From Acinetobacter calcoaceticus DSM 30006 = CIP 81.8 (GTDB taxonomy: Bacteria > Pseudomonadota > Gammaproteobacteria > Pseudomonadales > Moraxellaceae), in contig NZ_KB849780.1 in the NCBI RefSeq assembly GCF_000368965.1, positions 1,426,145 through 1,490,144 of the forward strand: a stretch of 64,000 bases of DNA, in the 5' to 3' direction. A program made the translations under genes and the position numbers. The notes beneath the pieces were generated by a model, which was not told the origin of the DNA, made no database searches, and saw nothing but the letters and a program-made list of their open reading frames with translations. Of this stretch, positions 1 through 10,256 are shown piece after piece; position 1 is the stretch's first letter, and each line of letters begins with the position of its first letter.

Positions 1-131
1 TGTTATTGGTGCAAGGTACGGGCTTTAATTGGCCAACTCCAGATCATTTCCGTGTGGTTTTTTTACCTGCTGAAAATGAATTACGAGAAGCAATTACTCG
101 TTTAGGTCGTTTTTTAGCCAACCGTCGTTAA
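1..131 (+). CDS. alaA: C-terminal end of an AlaA-like PLP-dependent aminotransferase (partial)
   Basis: Only the last 42 codons are present; the reading frame begins at base 3 and stops with TAA at 129-131. The visible peptide contains GTGFNWP, DHFR and a final LGRFLANRR. This resembles the C-terminus of class I aminotransferases of the AlaA type, which interconvert glutamate/pyruvate and alanine/2-oxoglutarate in the cytoplasm. The identification rests on recalled similarity of this short tail, so the symbol is tentative. A strong terminator follows within 12 bases, so the gene is not co-transcribed with the next one. Confidence 0.6.
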   Translation, partial: LLVQGTGFNWPTPDHFRVVFLPAENELREAITRLGRFLANRR

Positions 132-142
132 AAAAATGCATA

Positions 143-178
143 TCAAAAAAGGCATCTTAAATTGGATGCCTTTTTTGA
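143..178 (+). terminator. Rho-independent terminator after the aminotransferase gene
   Basis: A perfect 14-bp stem (143-156 with 165-178) encloses an 8-base loop. The stem has a GC-containing core GGCATC and is flanked by A and T runs, so it could act on both strands. Confidence 0.85.
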
Positions 179-605
179 TAATTCTATTTTATTATTTAAA
201 AAAAAGAATAATCGCAAATACTTTCACCCTCCTACCCACTCAAAAACAACACTTTGAAGTTAAATACTTTTCATTAGAAATTTAATTCTTTTAACCTTTA
301 AATTCAGCCTAAAAATTTATTTATATATTTTTTACCATACGTTTAATTTTGTATGTAATTTCGCATTTTCCTCTATCTTCATTATGCAAAAAATGCATGG
401 ATCAATATTTTTTTGCATTTCACACTGCATCAAAATCGAGCAACAATCCATCTCCATAACAACATCACCATATTCGATTCGGTTTAAACAGATACAGATC
501 TAGGAAGATAAAATCGTTAAAACGACCGGACTGAACTAACAAGGAAAGCTTTCAATTATCCAAATCCCATCAAAGGATGATTGAATCAAATGGATAGAGG
601 TTCAT
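179..605. other. AT-rich intergenic region upstream of the symporter gene
   Basis: This 427-base stretch has no credible gene. Near its end an imperfect 11-bp inverted repeat (551-561 with 575-585, one wobble, 13-base loop) sits in what should be the leader of the following gene. It has no T tract, so it may be a mRNA structure or a protein site. An SD sequence AGAGG lies at 596-600. Confidence 0.5.
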
Positions 606-1913
606 ATGAAGCAAAAGAAATTGCTCAAGTATATTGTTGTTGCTATTTTACTTGGCATACTGACAGGTTGGATTTGTCACCACTTCTTTAATGAAGGTGA
701 ACAACTGAAGCAAATCGCTTCTTATTTCAGCATTATTTCAGACATCTTTTTACGCTTAATCAAAATGATTATTGCTCCACTGGTATTTGCCACAATTGTT
801 GCAGGCATTGTATCAATGGGGAAATCTACATCAATTGGAAGTATTACACTTAAGTCAATGACTTGGTTTATTACTGCTTCGTTTGTATCGCTTGCAATCG
901 GGATGGGATTAGCTAACTTCTTCCAACCTGGTGCAGCTTTAGATTTAGCATTACCAACAGCACAACAAATTAGTAGCTCTTCTCTCCCAACTACTACTGG
1001 TTTCACCCTACAATCATTCTTAAGCCATGTTTTCCCACGCAGCATTGCAGAAGCAATGGCCAACAATGACATCCTACAAGTACTCGTTTTTTCAATTTTC
1101 TTTGGTTCAGCTCTTGCTTTTGTTAATCAAGGCAACGAAAAAGACTCAGTTATTGTTCGTTTGACTGAAGAACTCAGTAAAATCATGTTCCGCATTACCG
1201 ATTACGTCATGATGTTCGCCCCTTTTGCAGTATTTGCAGCAATGGCTTCTGCAATTACCGTACAAGGTTTAGGCTTAATCGTTGACTACGGTATTTTAAT
1301 TGCAGAGTTCTATTTCGGTCTTCTATTACTTTGGATCATTTTATTCTCTGTCGGTGCGATCGTACTGAAAAAAGATATTTTCCGCTTAGGCAAATTAATT
1401 CGTGAACCTGTAACGCTTGCTTTTGCTACAGCTTCAAGTGAATCTGCGTACCCAAAAGTAATGGATGCATTAAATAAATTTGGTGTACCTAAAAAAGTGA
1501 CTAGCTTCGTACTACCTTTAGGTTATTCATTTAACTTAGATGGTTCAATGATGTACACCACTTTTGCAGTACTGTTTATTGCTCAAGCTTACAACATCGA
1601 TCTTAGCTTCACTCAACAAATCTTAATTCTGTTAACTCTTATGGTGACAAGTAAAGGTATTGCGGGTGTATCACGAGCTTCTATCGTCGTTATTTCAGCA
1701 ACACTCACCATGTTCAATTTACCTGAAGCAGGTATTCTATTATTGCTTGGTATCGATCAGTTCCTTGACATGGGTCGTACTGCAACAAACGTAGTAGGCA
1801 ACAGTATTGCTACTGCCGTAGTTGCTAAACTTGAAGGTGATAAAGTAACTGATACTGAAGAACTATCAGAGCCTGTATTAATTAAATCAACTCAAGAACA
1901 AACGACAGCTTAA
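606..1913 (+). CDS. gltP: GltP-type dicarboxylate/amino acid:cation symporter
   Basis: This 435-residue inner-membrane protein belongs to the DAACS (SDF) family, which imports glutamate, aspartate or C4-dicarboxylates with protons or sodium. Family signatures are visible: a serine-rich hairpin ATASSES near residues 274-280, NLDGSMM at 310-316, and DMGRTATNVVGN at 388-399. Multiple hydrophobic segments span the protein. The ATG is preceded by AGAGG five bases upstream. It is transcribed alone and ends at a strong terminator. The next gene encodes a periplasmic asparaginase that releases aspartate, so uptake of acidic amino acids is a sensible guess. The substrate itself cannot be read from the sequence, and a C4-dicarboxylate carrier is the main alternative. 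Confidence 0.88.
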   Translation: MKQKKLLKYIVVAILLGILTGWICHHFFNEGEQLKQIASYFSIISDIFLRLIKMIIAPLVFATIVAGIVSMGKSTSIGSITLKSMTWFITASFVSLAIGMGLANFFQPGAALDLALPTAQQISSSSLPTTTGFTLQSFLSHVFPRSIAEAMANNDILQVLVFSIFFGSALAFVNQGNEKDSVIVRLTEELSKIMFRITDYVMMFAPFAVFAAMASAITVQGLGLIVDYGILIAEFYFGLLLLWIILFSVGAIVLKKDIFRLGKLIREPVTLAFATASSESAYPKVMDALNKFGVPKKVTSFVLPLGYSFNLDGSMMYTTFAVLFIAQAYNIDLSFTQQILILLTLMVTSKGIAGVSRASIVVISATLTMFNLPEAGILLLLGIDQFLDMGRTATNVVGNSIATAVVAKLEGDKVTDTEELSEPVLIKSTQEQTTA

Positions 1914-1942
1914 GTTTCTCTTTTCTCCCGCTCTCCCAACTT

Positions 1943-1983
1943 AAGAGCAATTTTATATGACCTTATAAAATTGCTCTTCTTTT
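1943..1983 (+). terminator. Rho-independent terminator after gltP
   Basis: A perfect 15-bp stem (1943-1957 with 1964-1978) with a 6-base loop is followed by CTTTTTATT. Confidence 0.85.
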
Positions 1984-3668
<1,685 letters not shown>

Positions 3669-3677
3669 GTTTTTCAA

Positions 3678-3714
3678 CCAGCTCAAACCTAGATGTTTGG
3701 GCTGGTCATATTTT
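3678..3714 (+). terminator. Rho-independent terminator after the asparaginase gene
   Basis: An 11-bp stem with one G-T wobble (3678-3688 with 3695-3705) is followed by a T-rich stretch. Confidence 0.75.
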
Positions 3715-3867
3715 ATAAAAATAATGTCTTTTATATTAAATCTGTACAATAGATGTTCAACTCATTCTTCTTAAATAATAAAATCCTTAACAGTTTGCCA
3801 AAATATTAACCATTTCCTTTTAACTTTGCGTGTTAAACTATGCTGCGGTCGCATTAAGGATTGGTTT

Positions 3868-6800
3868 ATGCAGTTTGTTCATCTAGGTATTTATACAGAA
3901 TTTTCGATTACGGAGTCGATAGTTCGCATACCTGACTTGGTCAATGCTGCAGTTAAAGACCAAATGCCTGCGTTGGCATTAACTGACCTCTCTAACCTCC
4001 ATGCGGCGGTAAAGTTTTATAATTCTTGTTTAAAAAAAGGAATTAAGCCGCTTTTAGGTAGCACAATTCGCCTTGATGATGCTCAACATCGTGTCACCTT
4101 ACTTGCAATGAGTGATATTGGGTGGAAAAGTCTGACCGAAATCGTTTCACGCGGTTTTATTGAAGGACAACAGCTCAGTATTCCATGTGTACAAAAAGAA
4201 TGGGTACTTGAACAGCATCAAGATATTATCGTCTTACTTGGTCAGCATAGTGATGTTGGTCAGATGCTTTGCTCATCTAACCCTCAAAAAGCTGCTCCCC
4301 TTTTAGAAGCATGGCTCGAAAAGTTTGGTAACCGTGTTTATCTTGCTTTAACACGTACTGACCGTCCCGGTGAAGAAGACTTTATTCAAGAAGCAGCTAA
4401 GCTTGCTGCACAATATAATGTTGGTGTAGTTGCACATAATGATGTGCACTTTGTAGAAAAAGAAGATTTCGAGGCACACGAAGCACGTGTTTGTATCGCT
4501 GATGGTTATGTATTAGCAGATAATCGCCGTCCACGGACGTATAGCCCAGAGCAGCACTTTAAAACCTCAGATGAAATGATCGAGTTGTTTTCTGATATTC
4601 CTAGTGCTATCGAGAACACCTATCATATTGCTAAACGCTGCAACGTTAAACTACAACTCGGCACTTACTTTTTACCTGACTATCCAATTCCAGCTGGTTT
4701 TACCATCGACACTTATTTTGAACATTTGTCTAAAGTAGGTTTGGAAGAACGCTTAAATTATCTTTACCCTGTTGAAAAACGTGGTGAGGATTGGCCAGAG
4801 ATTCGTAAGCCTTACGATGAACGAATTGATTATGAAGTCGGTATTATCCTAAAAATGGGTTTCCCAGGATACTTCCTCATCGTCATGGACTTTATTCAAT
4901 GGGCAAAAAATAATGGTGTTCCTGTAGGACCAGGCCGTGGTTCAGGTGCAGGTTCATTAGTCGCATATAGCTTAAAAATTACTGACCTTGATCCACTTCG
5001 TTACGATCTACTCTTTGAACGTTTCTTAAACCCAGAACGTGTATCGATGCCTGACTTTGACGTCGATTTCTGTATTGCTGGACGTGACCGCGTCATTGAT
5101 TACGTATCGCGTACTTATGGCCGCGAAGCCGTTTCACAAATTGCAACTTTCGGAACTATGGCAGCAAAAGGTGCAATCCGTGACGTTGCGCGTGTATTAG
5201 GTAAATCTTACGGTTTAGCTGACCGTATTTCAAAAATGGTGCCTACGAAACCGCTCGGTGTGGACTTAGCCACTGCTATTGATATGGAACCTCAGCTTAA
5301 AGATATTGTGACCAACCCATCTAACCCAGATAACGACGATGCAAGCGAAATCTGGGAAATGGCATTAAAATTAGAAGGTGTAACCCGAAATACTGGTAAA
5401 CATGCCGGAGGTGTAGTCATTGCACCAGGTAAAATTACCGATTTCTCGGCTGTACTTTGTGATGCAGATGGAACGAACCGTGTTGCTCAATATGATAAAG
5501 ACGATGTAGAAGCAGCAGGTCTGGTCAAATTCGACTTCTTGGGCTTACGTAACTTAACCGTTATTGAAGACGCCATCCAAAATATTAATAAAAAACGCGA
5601 CAGTAATGATCAGCTCAATATCTTGAATGTTCCTCTAGACGACGCTAAAGCATATTCTGTCTTTGCCGATGCAAATACGACAGCGGTATTCCAGTTTGAA
5701 TCCGTCGGCATGAAACGGATGCTTAAAGAAGCACGCCCAAGTAAATTCGAAGAAATTATTGCGTTCGTATCACTGTATCGTCCAGGTCCAATGGACCTGA
5801 TTCCTGACTTTATTCACCGTATGCATGGTGGAGATTTTGAATATCTCCATCCCCTTCTTGAAGGTGTATTAGAACCAACATACGGGATTATGGTTTATCA
5901 GGAACAGGTGATGCAGGCTGCACAAATCTGTGCAGGTTACACGTTAGGCGGCGCAGATTTATTACGCCGTGCAATGGGTAAAAAGAAACCTGAGGAAATG
6001 GTTAAGCAACGCCAAATTTTCCTAGAAGGTGCTGCTGAAAAAGGGATTGATGAAAGCACAGCCAACCATATCTTTGACTATATGGAAAAGTTTGCAGGCT
6101 ATGGTTTTAACAAATCTCACGCCGCTGCTTATGCACTCGTTGCCTACCATACAGCATGGTTGAAAGCTCATTACCCTGCTGAGTTTATGGCAGCCGTAAT
6201 GACATCGGAAATGCAAAACACAGACAGTGTTGTATTCTTGATTGATGACTGTCGAAATAATAATCTTGATGTCTTACCACCATCGGTCAACATGTCGACT
6301 TATCACTTCCATGCGAGTAATGATAAAACGATTGTTTACGGTTTAGGTGCAATTAAAGGCGTCGGCGAACAAGCAATGCAGTCAGTTATTGACTCTCGTC
6401 GACAATATGGCCCTTATACAGATCTATTCGATTTTTGCCATCGTATTGATTTAAAGAAAATCAATAAGCGTACTCTTGAAGCTTTAATTCGTGCGGGTGC
6501 ACTCGATTGCTTAGGAATTGAACGTGCAAGCTTAATGGCTCAATTGCCTGAAGCTGTTCAAGCTGCTGAACAAGCGCGAAGTAACCGTGAAAGCGGTATT
6601 ATGGATTTATTTGGTGAAGTTGAGGAAGTTCAACGTAAACCAGCTAAACCTGTAAAACCGTGGAGCGATGAAGTTCGTCTAAAAGGCGAAAAAGATACGC
6701 TTGGTTTATATCTAACAGGTCATCCAATTGATGTTTATCGACAAGAACTCAAAGCTTTTATTCCTGTAAAACTAAATGAAATTACAGCTACGCGTCGTGG

Positions 6801-7431
6801 CGTTACTACGGTTTATGCAGGTTTAGTCATTGATGTCGCAAACTTCCCGAACCGTGTGGTTATTGTACTTGATGATGGTACGGCACGTTTTGAAGTCAGC
6901 TGTAATCATGAGCGCTTCCAACGTTTTAAAGATATCGTTCAAGTGGAACGTGTTGTAGTTTTCGAAGGCGAAATCTATGAACGAGAAGGCTTTGATCGTC
7001 CAATGGGACGTTTAACCAAAGCTTTCACCTTAAATGAAATAAGACAAAAACGTGCTAATAGCATTCAAATCAAATTAACAGAAGAGTTCATGCAACCAAC
7101 ATTGGCAAAAGATCTGCAAAACATGATCTTGCCATTTTGCAATGTTGATATGCATCAGCATATCGCTCTACAGTTACAGATTGATCAACCCTATGCTCAA
7201 GCCGAGCTTCAGTTTGGTCCGCAATGGAAAGTCGCTCCTCTAGATGAATTACTTGCTAAACTTAGAGATTATTTTGGTAAAGATAATATTTATATTGAAT
7301 ATCAAGTAAAGTCGAAAGCGGCTAAAGCAGCAGACCCTGTTCGTCCACATGCTGTTGCCTCTCCTCCTGCGGGTATGTCTATGGACGATGCATTGGATTT
7401 ATACCAAAGCGAAGTTTCTCAATATTCGTAA
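3868..7431 (+). CDS. dnaE: DNA polymerase III alpha subunit
   Basis: This is the replicative polymerase catalytic subunit, 1187 residues with this start (the E. coli protein is about 1160). It begins with a PHP domain (QFVHLGIYTEFSI), then the C-family polymerase core. That core has the PGRGSGAGS loop and the catalytic acidic residues in PDFDVDF (D396 and D398), with a third at about D556 in FDFLGLRN. Helix-hairpin-helix, OB-fold and tau-binding regions follow. The ATG at 3868 is preferred over an in-frame GTG 42 bases upstream because AAGGA lies just before it and the protein then starts like its homologues. It lies 14 bases ahead of trmJ and may be co-transcribed with it. Confidence 0.97.
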   Translation: MQFVHLGIYTEFSITESIVRIPDLVNAAVKDQMPALALTDLSNLHAAVKFYNSCLKKGIKPLLGSTIRLDDAQHRVTLLAMSDIGWKSLTEIVSRGFIEGQQLSIPCVQKEWVLEQHQDIIVLLGQHSDVGQMLCSSNPQKAAPLLEAWLEKFGNRVYLALTRTDRPGEEDFIQEAAKLAAQYNVGVVAHNDVHFVEKEDFEAHEARVCIADGYVLADNRRPRTYSPEQHFKTSDEMIELFSDIPSAIENTYHIAKRCNVKLQLGTYFLPDYPIPAGFTIDTYFEHLSKVGLEERLNYLYPVEKRGEDWPEIRKPYDERIDYEVGIILKMGFPGYFLIVMDFIQWAKNNGVPVGPGRGSGAGSLVAYSLKITDLDPLRYDLLFERFLNPERVSMPDFDVDFCIAGRDRVIDYVSRTYGREAVSQIATFGTMAAKGAIRDVARVLGKSYGLADRISKMVPTKPLGVDLATAIDMEPQLKDIVTNPSNPDNDDASEIWEMALKLEGVTRNTGKHAGGVVIAPGKITDFSAVLCDADGTNRVAQYDKDDVEAAGLVKFDFLGLRNLTVIEDAIQNINKKRDSNDQLNILNVPLDDAKAYSVFADANTTAVFQFESVGMKRMLKEARPSKFEEIIAFVSLYRPGPMDLIPDFIHRMHGGDFEYLHPLLEGVLEPTYGIMVYQEQVMQAAQICAGYTLGGADLLRRAMGKKKPEEMVKQRQIFLEGAAEKGIDESTANHIFDYMEKFAGYGFNKSHAAAYALVAYHTAWLKAHYPAEFMAAVMTSEMQNTDSVVFLIDDCRNNNLDVLPPSVNMSTYHFHASNDKTIVYGLGAIKGVGEQAMQSVIDSRRQYGPYTDLFDFCHRIDLKKINKRTLEALIRAGALDCLGIERASLMAQLPEAVQAAEQARSNRESGIMDLFGEVEEVQRKPAKPVKPWSDEVRLKGEKDTLGLYLTGHPIDVYRQELKAFIPVKLNEITATRRGVTTVYAGLVIDVANFPNRVVIVLDDGTARFEVSCNHERFQRFKDIVQVERVVVFEGEIYEREGFDRPMGRLTKAFTLNEIRQKRANSIQIKLTEEFMQPTLAKDLQNMILPFCNVDMHQHIALQLQIDQPYAQAELQFGPQWKVAPLDELLAKLRDYFGKDNIYIEYQVKSKAAKAADPVRPHAVASPPAGMSMDDALDLYQSEVSQYS

Positions 7432-7445
7432 TTTCTGGAAATCTT

Positions 7446-8285
7446 ATGAGTTCGTTTGACCACACCACCGTGTCAAAACAATTAGCACAAGTGCGTATTG
7501 TCATGGTAAATACTACTTTGCCTGCCAATATTGGCAGTGCTTTACGTGCCATGAAAACAATGGGACTCATTAAATTAGTTCTTGTAGCACCCAAAACATA
7601 TCCTCATCCAGATATACAAGCGCTTGCTGCCGGTGCCCAAGATTTATTTGAGCACCTTGAGATTGTAGACACCTTAGAAGATGCGATTAAAGATTGCCAT
7701 TTGGTTTTTGGAACAAGTGCACGTAGTCGCACCATTCCTTGGCCTTTACTTGATGTGCGACCTGCGGCTAAAGAAGCCATTAAAGCAACCTCTCAAGGAC
7801 AACAAATTGCGATTGTTTTTGGTCGCGAAGACCGTGGTTTAACTAACGAAGAATTAGCACTGGCAAATTACCATTTAACGATTCCTGTAAATCCGGACTA
7901 TGGTGTATTAAATGTTGCGCAAGCGATTCAAGTCGTATGTTATGAGCTTCGCATGTCTGCTCTGGAACAAGACAAAGTCGATCAGAATGTAGATGAAATG
8001 CCATTAGTGCAAGGCCAAAGCATGCAATGGGATGAACCTTTGGTTACTCAGCAACAAATGGAAGAGTTTTATCCTCACCTAGAAAAAATGCTGACTGAAA
8101 TTGAATTTTTAGATCCAGAGAATCCACGTTTATTGCCTTTACGCTTGCGTCGTCTGTTTGGTCGTATACAATTAGATCGTATGGAATATCATTTACTTCG
8201 CGGTATTTTTAGTCGTGTGCAAGCTCTAACCAGTGGTAAATGGAAAAAAGCATTATCTGACAAGGAGGATCAACCCAATGCTTAA
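7446..8285 (+). CDS. trmJ: tRNA (cytidine/uridine-2'-O-)-methyltransferase TrmJ
   Basis: TrmJ methylates the 2'-O position of nucleotide 32 of several tRNAs using S-adenosylmethionine. The 279-residue protein has the SpoU/TrmH-type SPOUT fold signatures: [14 protein letters not shown] near residues 27-40, FGREDRGL at about 125-132, and a C-terminal knot segment containing [15 protein letters not shown]. It is somewhat longer than the E. coli enzyme (about 246 residues) because of extra sequence around residues 175-205. Its last codons overlap the start of cysE by 8 bases and contain the cysE SD, so the two are probably translationally coupled. In many gammaproteobacteria trmJ sits next to iscR; here it sits beside cysE instead. 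Confidence 0.93.
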   Translation: MSSFDHTTVSKQLAQVRIVMVNTTLPANIGSALRAMKTMGLIKLVLVAPKTYPHPDIQALAAGAQDLFEHLEIVDTLEDAIKDCHLVFGTSARSRTIPWPLLDVRPAAKEAIKATSQGQQIAIVFGREDRGLTNEELALANYHLTIPVNPDYGVLNVAQAIQVVCYELRMSALEQDKVDQNVDEMPLVQGQSMQWDEPLVTQQQMEEFYPHLEKMLTEIEFLDPENPRLLPLRLRRLFGRIQLDRMEYHLLRGIFSRVQALTSGKWKKALSDKEDQPNA

Positions 8286-9093
8286 GCAGCTTAAAGAAGA
8301 TATAAAGGCTGTATTTGCGCGAGATCCTGCTGCCCGCAATACACTCGAAGTTCTTACTACTTATCCTGGCATTCATGCAATTATGATGCATCGTGTTGCA
8401 CATGAATTATGGCAAAAAGATTGTAAAGGTGCAGCTCGCCTACTTTCTTCATTTAGCCGTTTTGCCACAGGAATCGAAATTCATCCGGGTGCTAAAATCG
8501 GTAAGCGTTTTTTTATTGATCATGGTATGGGTGTTGTGATTGGTGAAACTGCTGAAATTGGCGATGATGTTACGCTTTATCATGGTGTTACCTTAGGTGG
8601 TACAACATGGAAGACTGGCAAACGCCATCCAACTTTAGAAGACGGTGTGGTTGTTGGTGCCGGTGCGAAAATTTTGGGCCCATTTACGGTAGGTAAAGGT
8701 GCTAAAGTCGGTTCAAATGCCGTGGTAACTAAAGCTGTTCCTGCTGGTGTGACCGCTGTAGGAAACCCTGCTCGCTATATTTATAAAGATGCCGACAAAA
8801 ATAACGATAAAGATGAAGCACGTCGTCGTGATTATGCACAAAGTATTGGTTTTGCCCCATATGCGACAACTGCTGATCAGTCAGACCCTATTTTAGAAGG
8901 TATGCGCGTTTTGCTTGATCGTATTCAGAACAATGAAACGCGTATGAATAATTTATGCCAGTGTTTATCAGAGCTAGACCCTAGCTTCAAAAAAGAAAAT
9001 CAAGATGAACAACCTTTTAGTGATGAAGAGCTAAAAATTCTTGAAGAAGTGCGTCGTGAATGTGGTGCACAAAACAAGATATCAAAAACGTAA
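8278..9093 (+). CDS. cysE: Serine O-acetyltransferase CysE
   Basis: CysE makes O-acetylserine from serine and acetyl-CoA, the first step of cysteine synthesis. With the ATG at 8278 the protein has 271 residues. This start is chosen because AAGGAGG lies at 8263-8269, inside the end of trmJ. A short alpha-helical N-terminus is followed by left-handed beta-helix hexapeptide repeats, including [29 protein letters not shown] and the catalytic-loop region [10 protein letters not shown]. The C-terminal part after about residue 180 is hydrophilic. A second, longer serine acetyltransferase occurs in the encapsulin locus near 61 kb, so this copy is presumably the housekeeping one. Confidence 0.93.
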   Translation: MLKQLKEDIKAVFARDPAARNTLEVLTTYPGIHAIMMHRVAHELWQKDCKGAARLLSSFSRFATGIEIHPGAKIGKRFFIDHGMGVVIGETAEIGDDVTLYHGVTLGGTTWKTGKRHPTLEDGVVVGAGAKILGPFTVGKGAKVGSNAVVTKAVPAGVTAVGNPARYIYKDADKNNDKDEARRRDYAQSIGFAPYATTADQSDPILEGMRVLLDRIQNNETRMNNLCQCLSELDPSFKKENQDEQPFSDEELKILEEVRRECGAQNKISKT

Positions 9094-9198
9094 TATTCTT
9101 GATTCATAATGTAACACGCTTACTCTTGCATGTCGGTTTAGCTTTTCCTAGACTTACCACTACCAAATCTGACTTTACTAAAATGAACGGAAGATCCT

Positions 9199-10140
9199 AT
9201 GAATTTTAAGCCTTTGGCATATATCATCCTTGCGACCTCAAGTTTAACAGCTTGTACAATGGCACCTGTAAAACAACAAAAAATTGAGCCTTTTGTTTTC
9301 AAGGAACCAGAGCTTACTCCTCCTTTTTATGCACTAAACCCTTTTAACTATGATCAGCCTCCGGCATTTGAAGTTGCATTAAAAGACGCTGCTGCACAGC
9401 CAGTAACGAAAATGGTGGTTAATCGTCAAGATGACCCAACCAAACAGCTTACTCTCGACACCAACAAACTGATTGTTCCGACTGTAAATAATTCACAGCG
9501 CTCAATGAAATACGCAGTTTTAGCTGGTGAGAATGAAATTGATGTTACGAGCATTGATGACTTCTTACAGTTAGTGGAAGGCAAAGCACGTCACTATCCA
9601 CCTCGCTTTACTGACCGCCAAGAACGTAAAGGCTTCGAAAGTAAACTTAAAGAAGTAACACAGCAACTCGATACACTTGCTGCAAACCCAAATGCATCAT
9701 TTGATATTTTGCTTCGCGCTTTTAAAGCAAGTGTTCTTGCACGTAACCTTGATTTAGGTACTGCTCATACCACTAGATCTTTAGAATATGCTCAAAGACT
9801 TTTAAAAATTAGCCCAGATGACGCGGAAGCAAACTTCTGGTTCGGTTTTGGCTTATCTGAAGGTGGTGGCCAACGTGAAGCCATTCCATATTTAGATAAA
9901 GCAATTAAAGGTAATGTTCAAGAAGCATATCTAGCTGCTGCAAACAACTATATTGCGATGGAGCAAAAGAAAAATGCGATCCAGACGCTTAAGAATTATA
10001 AAGTTAAATATCCAGACGAATCGGAAATTGCTGATCGTTTAATTCAAGAAATTGAAAAACAAGGTCGTTGGAACGTATGGCAAGTTTTAACTAACCCTGC
10101 AATGTCTGCAACTACCCCAAGTGCAACATCTAAAAAATAA
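9199..10140 (+). CDS. TPR-like lipoprotein of unknown function
   Basis: A signal peptide ends in the lipobox LTAC, with the lipidated cysteine at residue 19, so this 313-residue protein is a membrane-anchored lipoprotein. The first half is proline-rich with no recognised domain. Residues of roughly 185-285 form helical hairpins with TPR-like spacing (SLEYAQRLLKISPDDAEANFWFGFG, then EAIPYLDKAIKG and AYLAAANNYIAM). TPR lipoproteins often act as scaffolds in envelope assembly, but nothing here says which system. It has its own terminator and stands alone between cysE and a second lipoprotein gene. The SD region GGAAGATCC precedes the ATG. Confidence 0.7.
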   Translation: MNFKPLAYIILATSSLTACTMAPVKQQKIEPFVFKEPELTPPFYALNPFNYDQPPAFEVALKDAAAQPVTKMVVNRQDDPTKQLTLDTNKLIVPTVNNSQRSMKYAVLAGENEIDVTSIDDFLQLVEGKARHYPPRFTDRQERKGFESKLKEVTQQLDTLAANPNASFDILLRAFKASVLARNLDLGTAHTTRSLEYAQRLLKISPDDAEANFWFGFGLSEGGGQREAIPYLDKAIKGNVQEAYLAAANNYIAMEQKKNAIQTLKNYKVKYPDESEIADRLIQEIEKQGRWNVWQVLTNPAMSATTPSATSKK

Positions 10141-10152
10141 GCTTAATTTTAT

Positions 10153-10186
10153 AAAAAAGGGCTGTTTTGACAGCCCTTTTTTCTAT
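10153..10186 (+). terminator. Rho-independent terminator after the TPR-like lipoprotein gene
   Basis: A perfect 13-bp stem (10153-10165 with 10170-10182) closes a tetraloop and ends in a run of Ts. Confidence 0.9.
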
Positions 10187-10256
10187 TTGATCATTTGAAA
10201 AATATTTTAAAATTTGTATGATCTACCTACCATTGAGCCACTAAATTTTGACCATA

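Noticed and set aside
3826..3867. Longer dnaE start 14 codons upstream
   Set aside because: The upstream codons do not match the family N-terminus and the ATG at 3868 has AAGGA before it.
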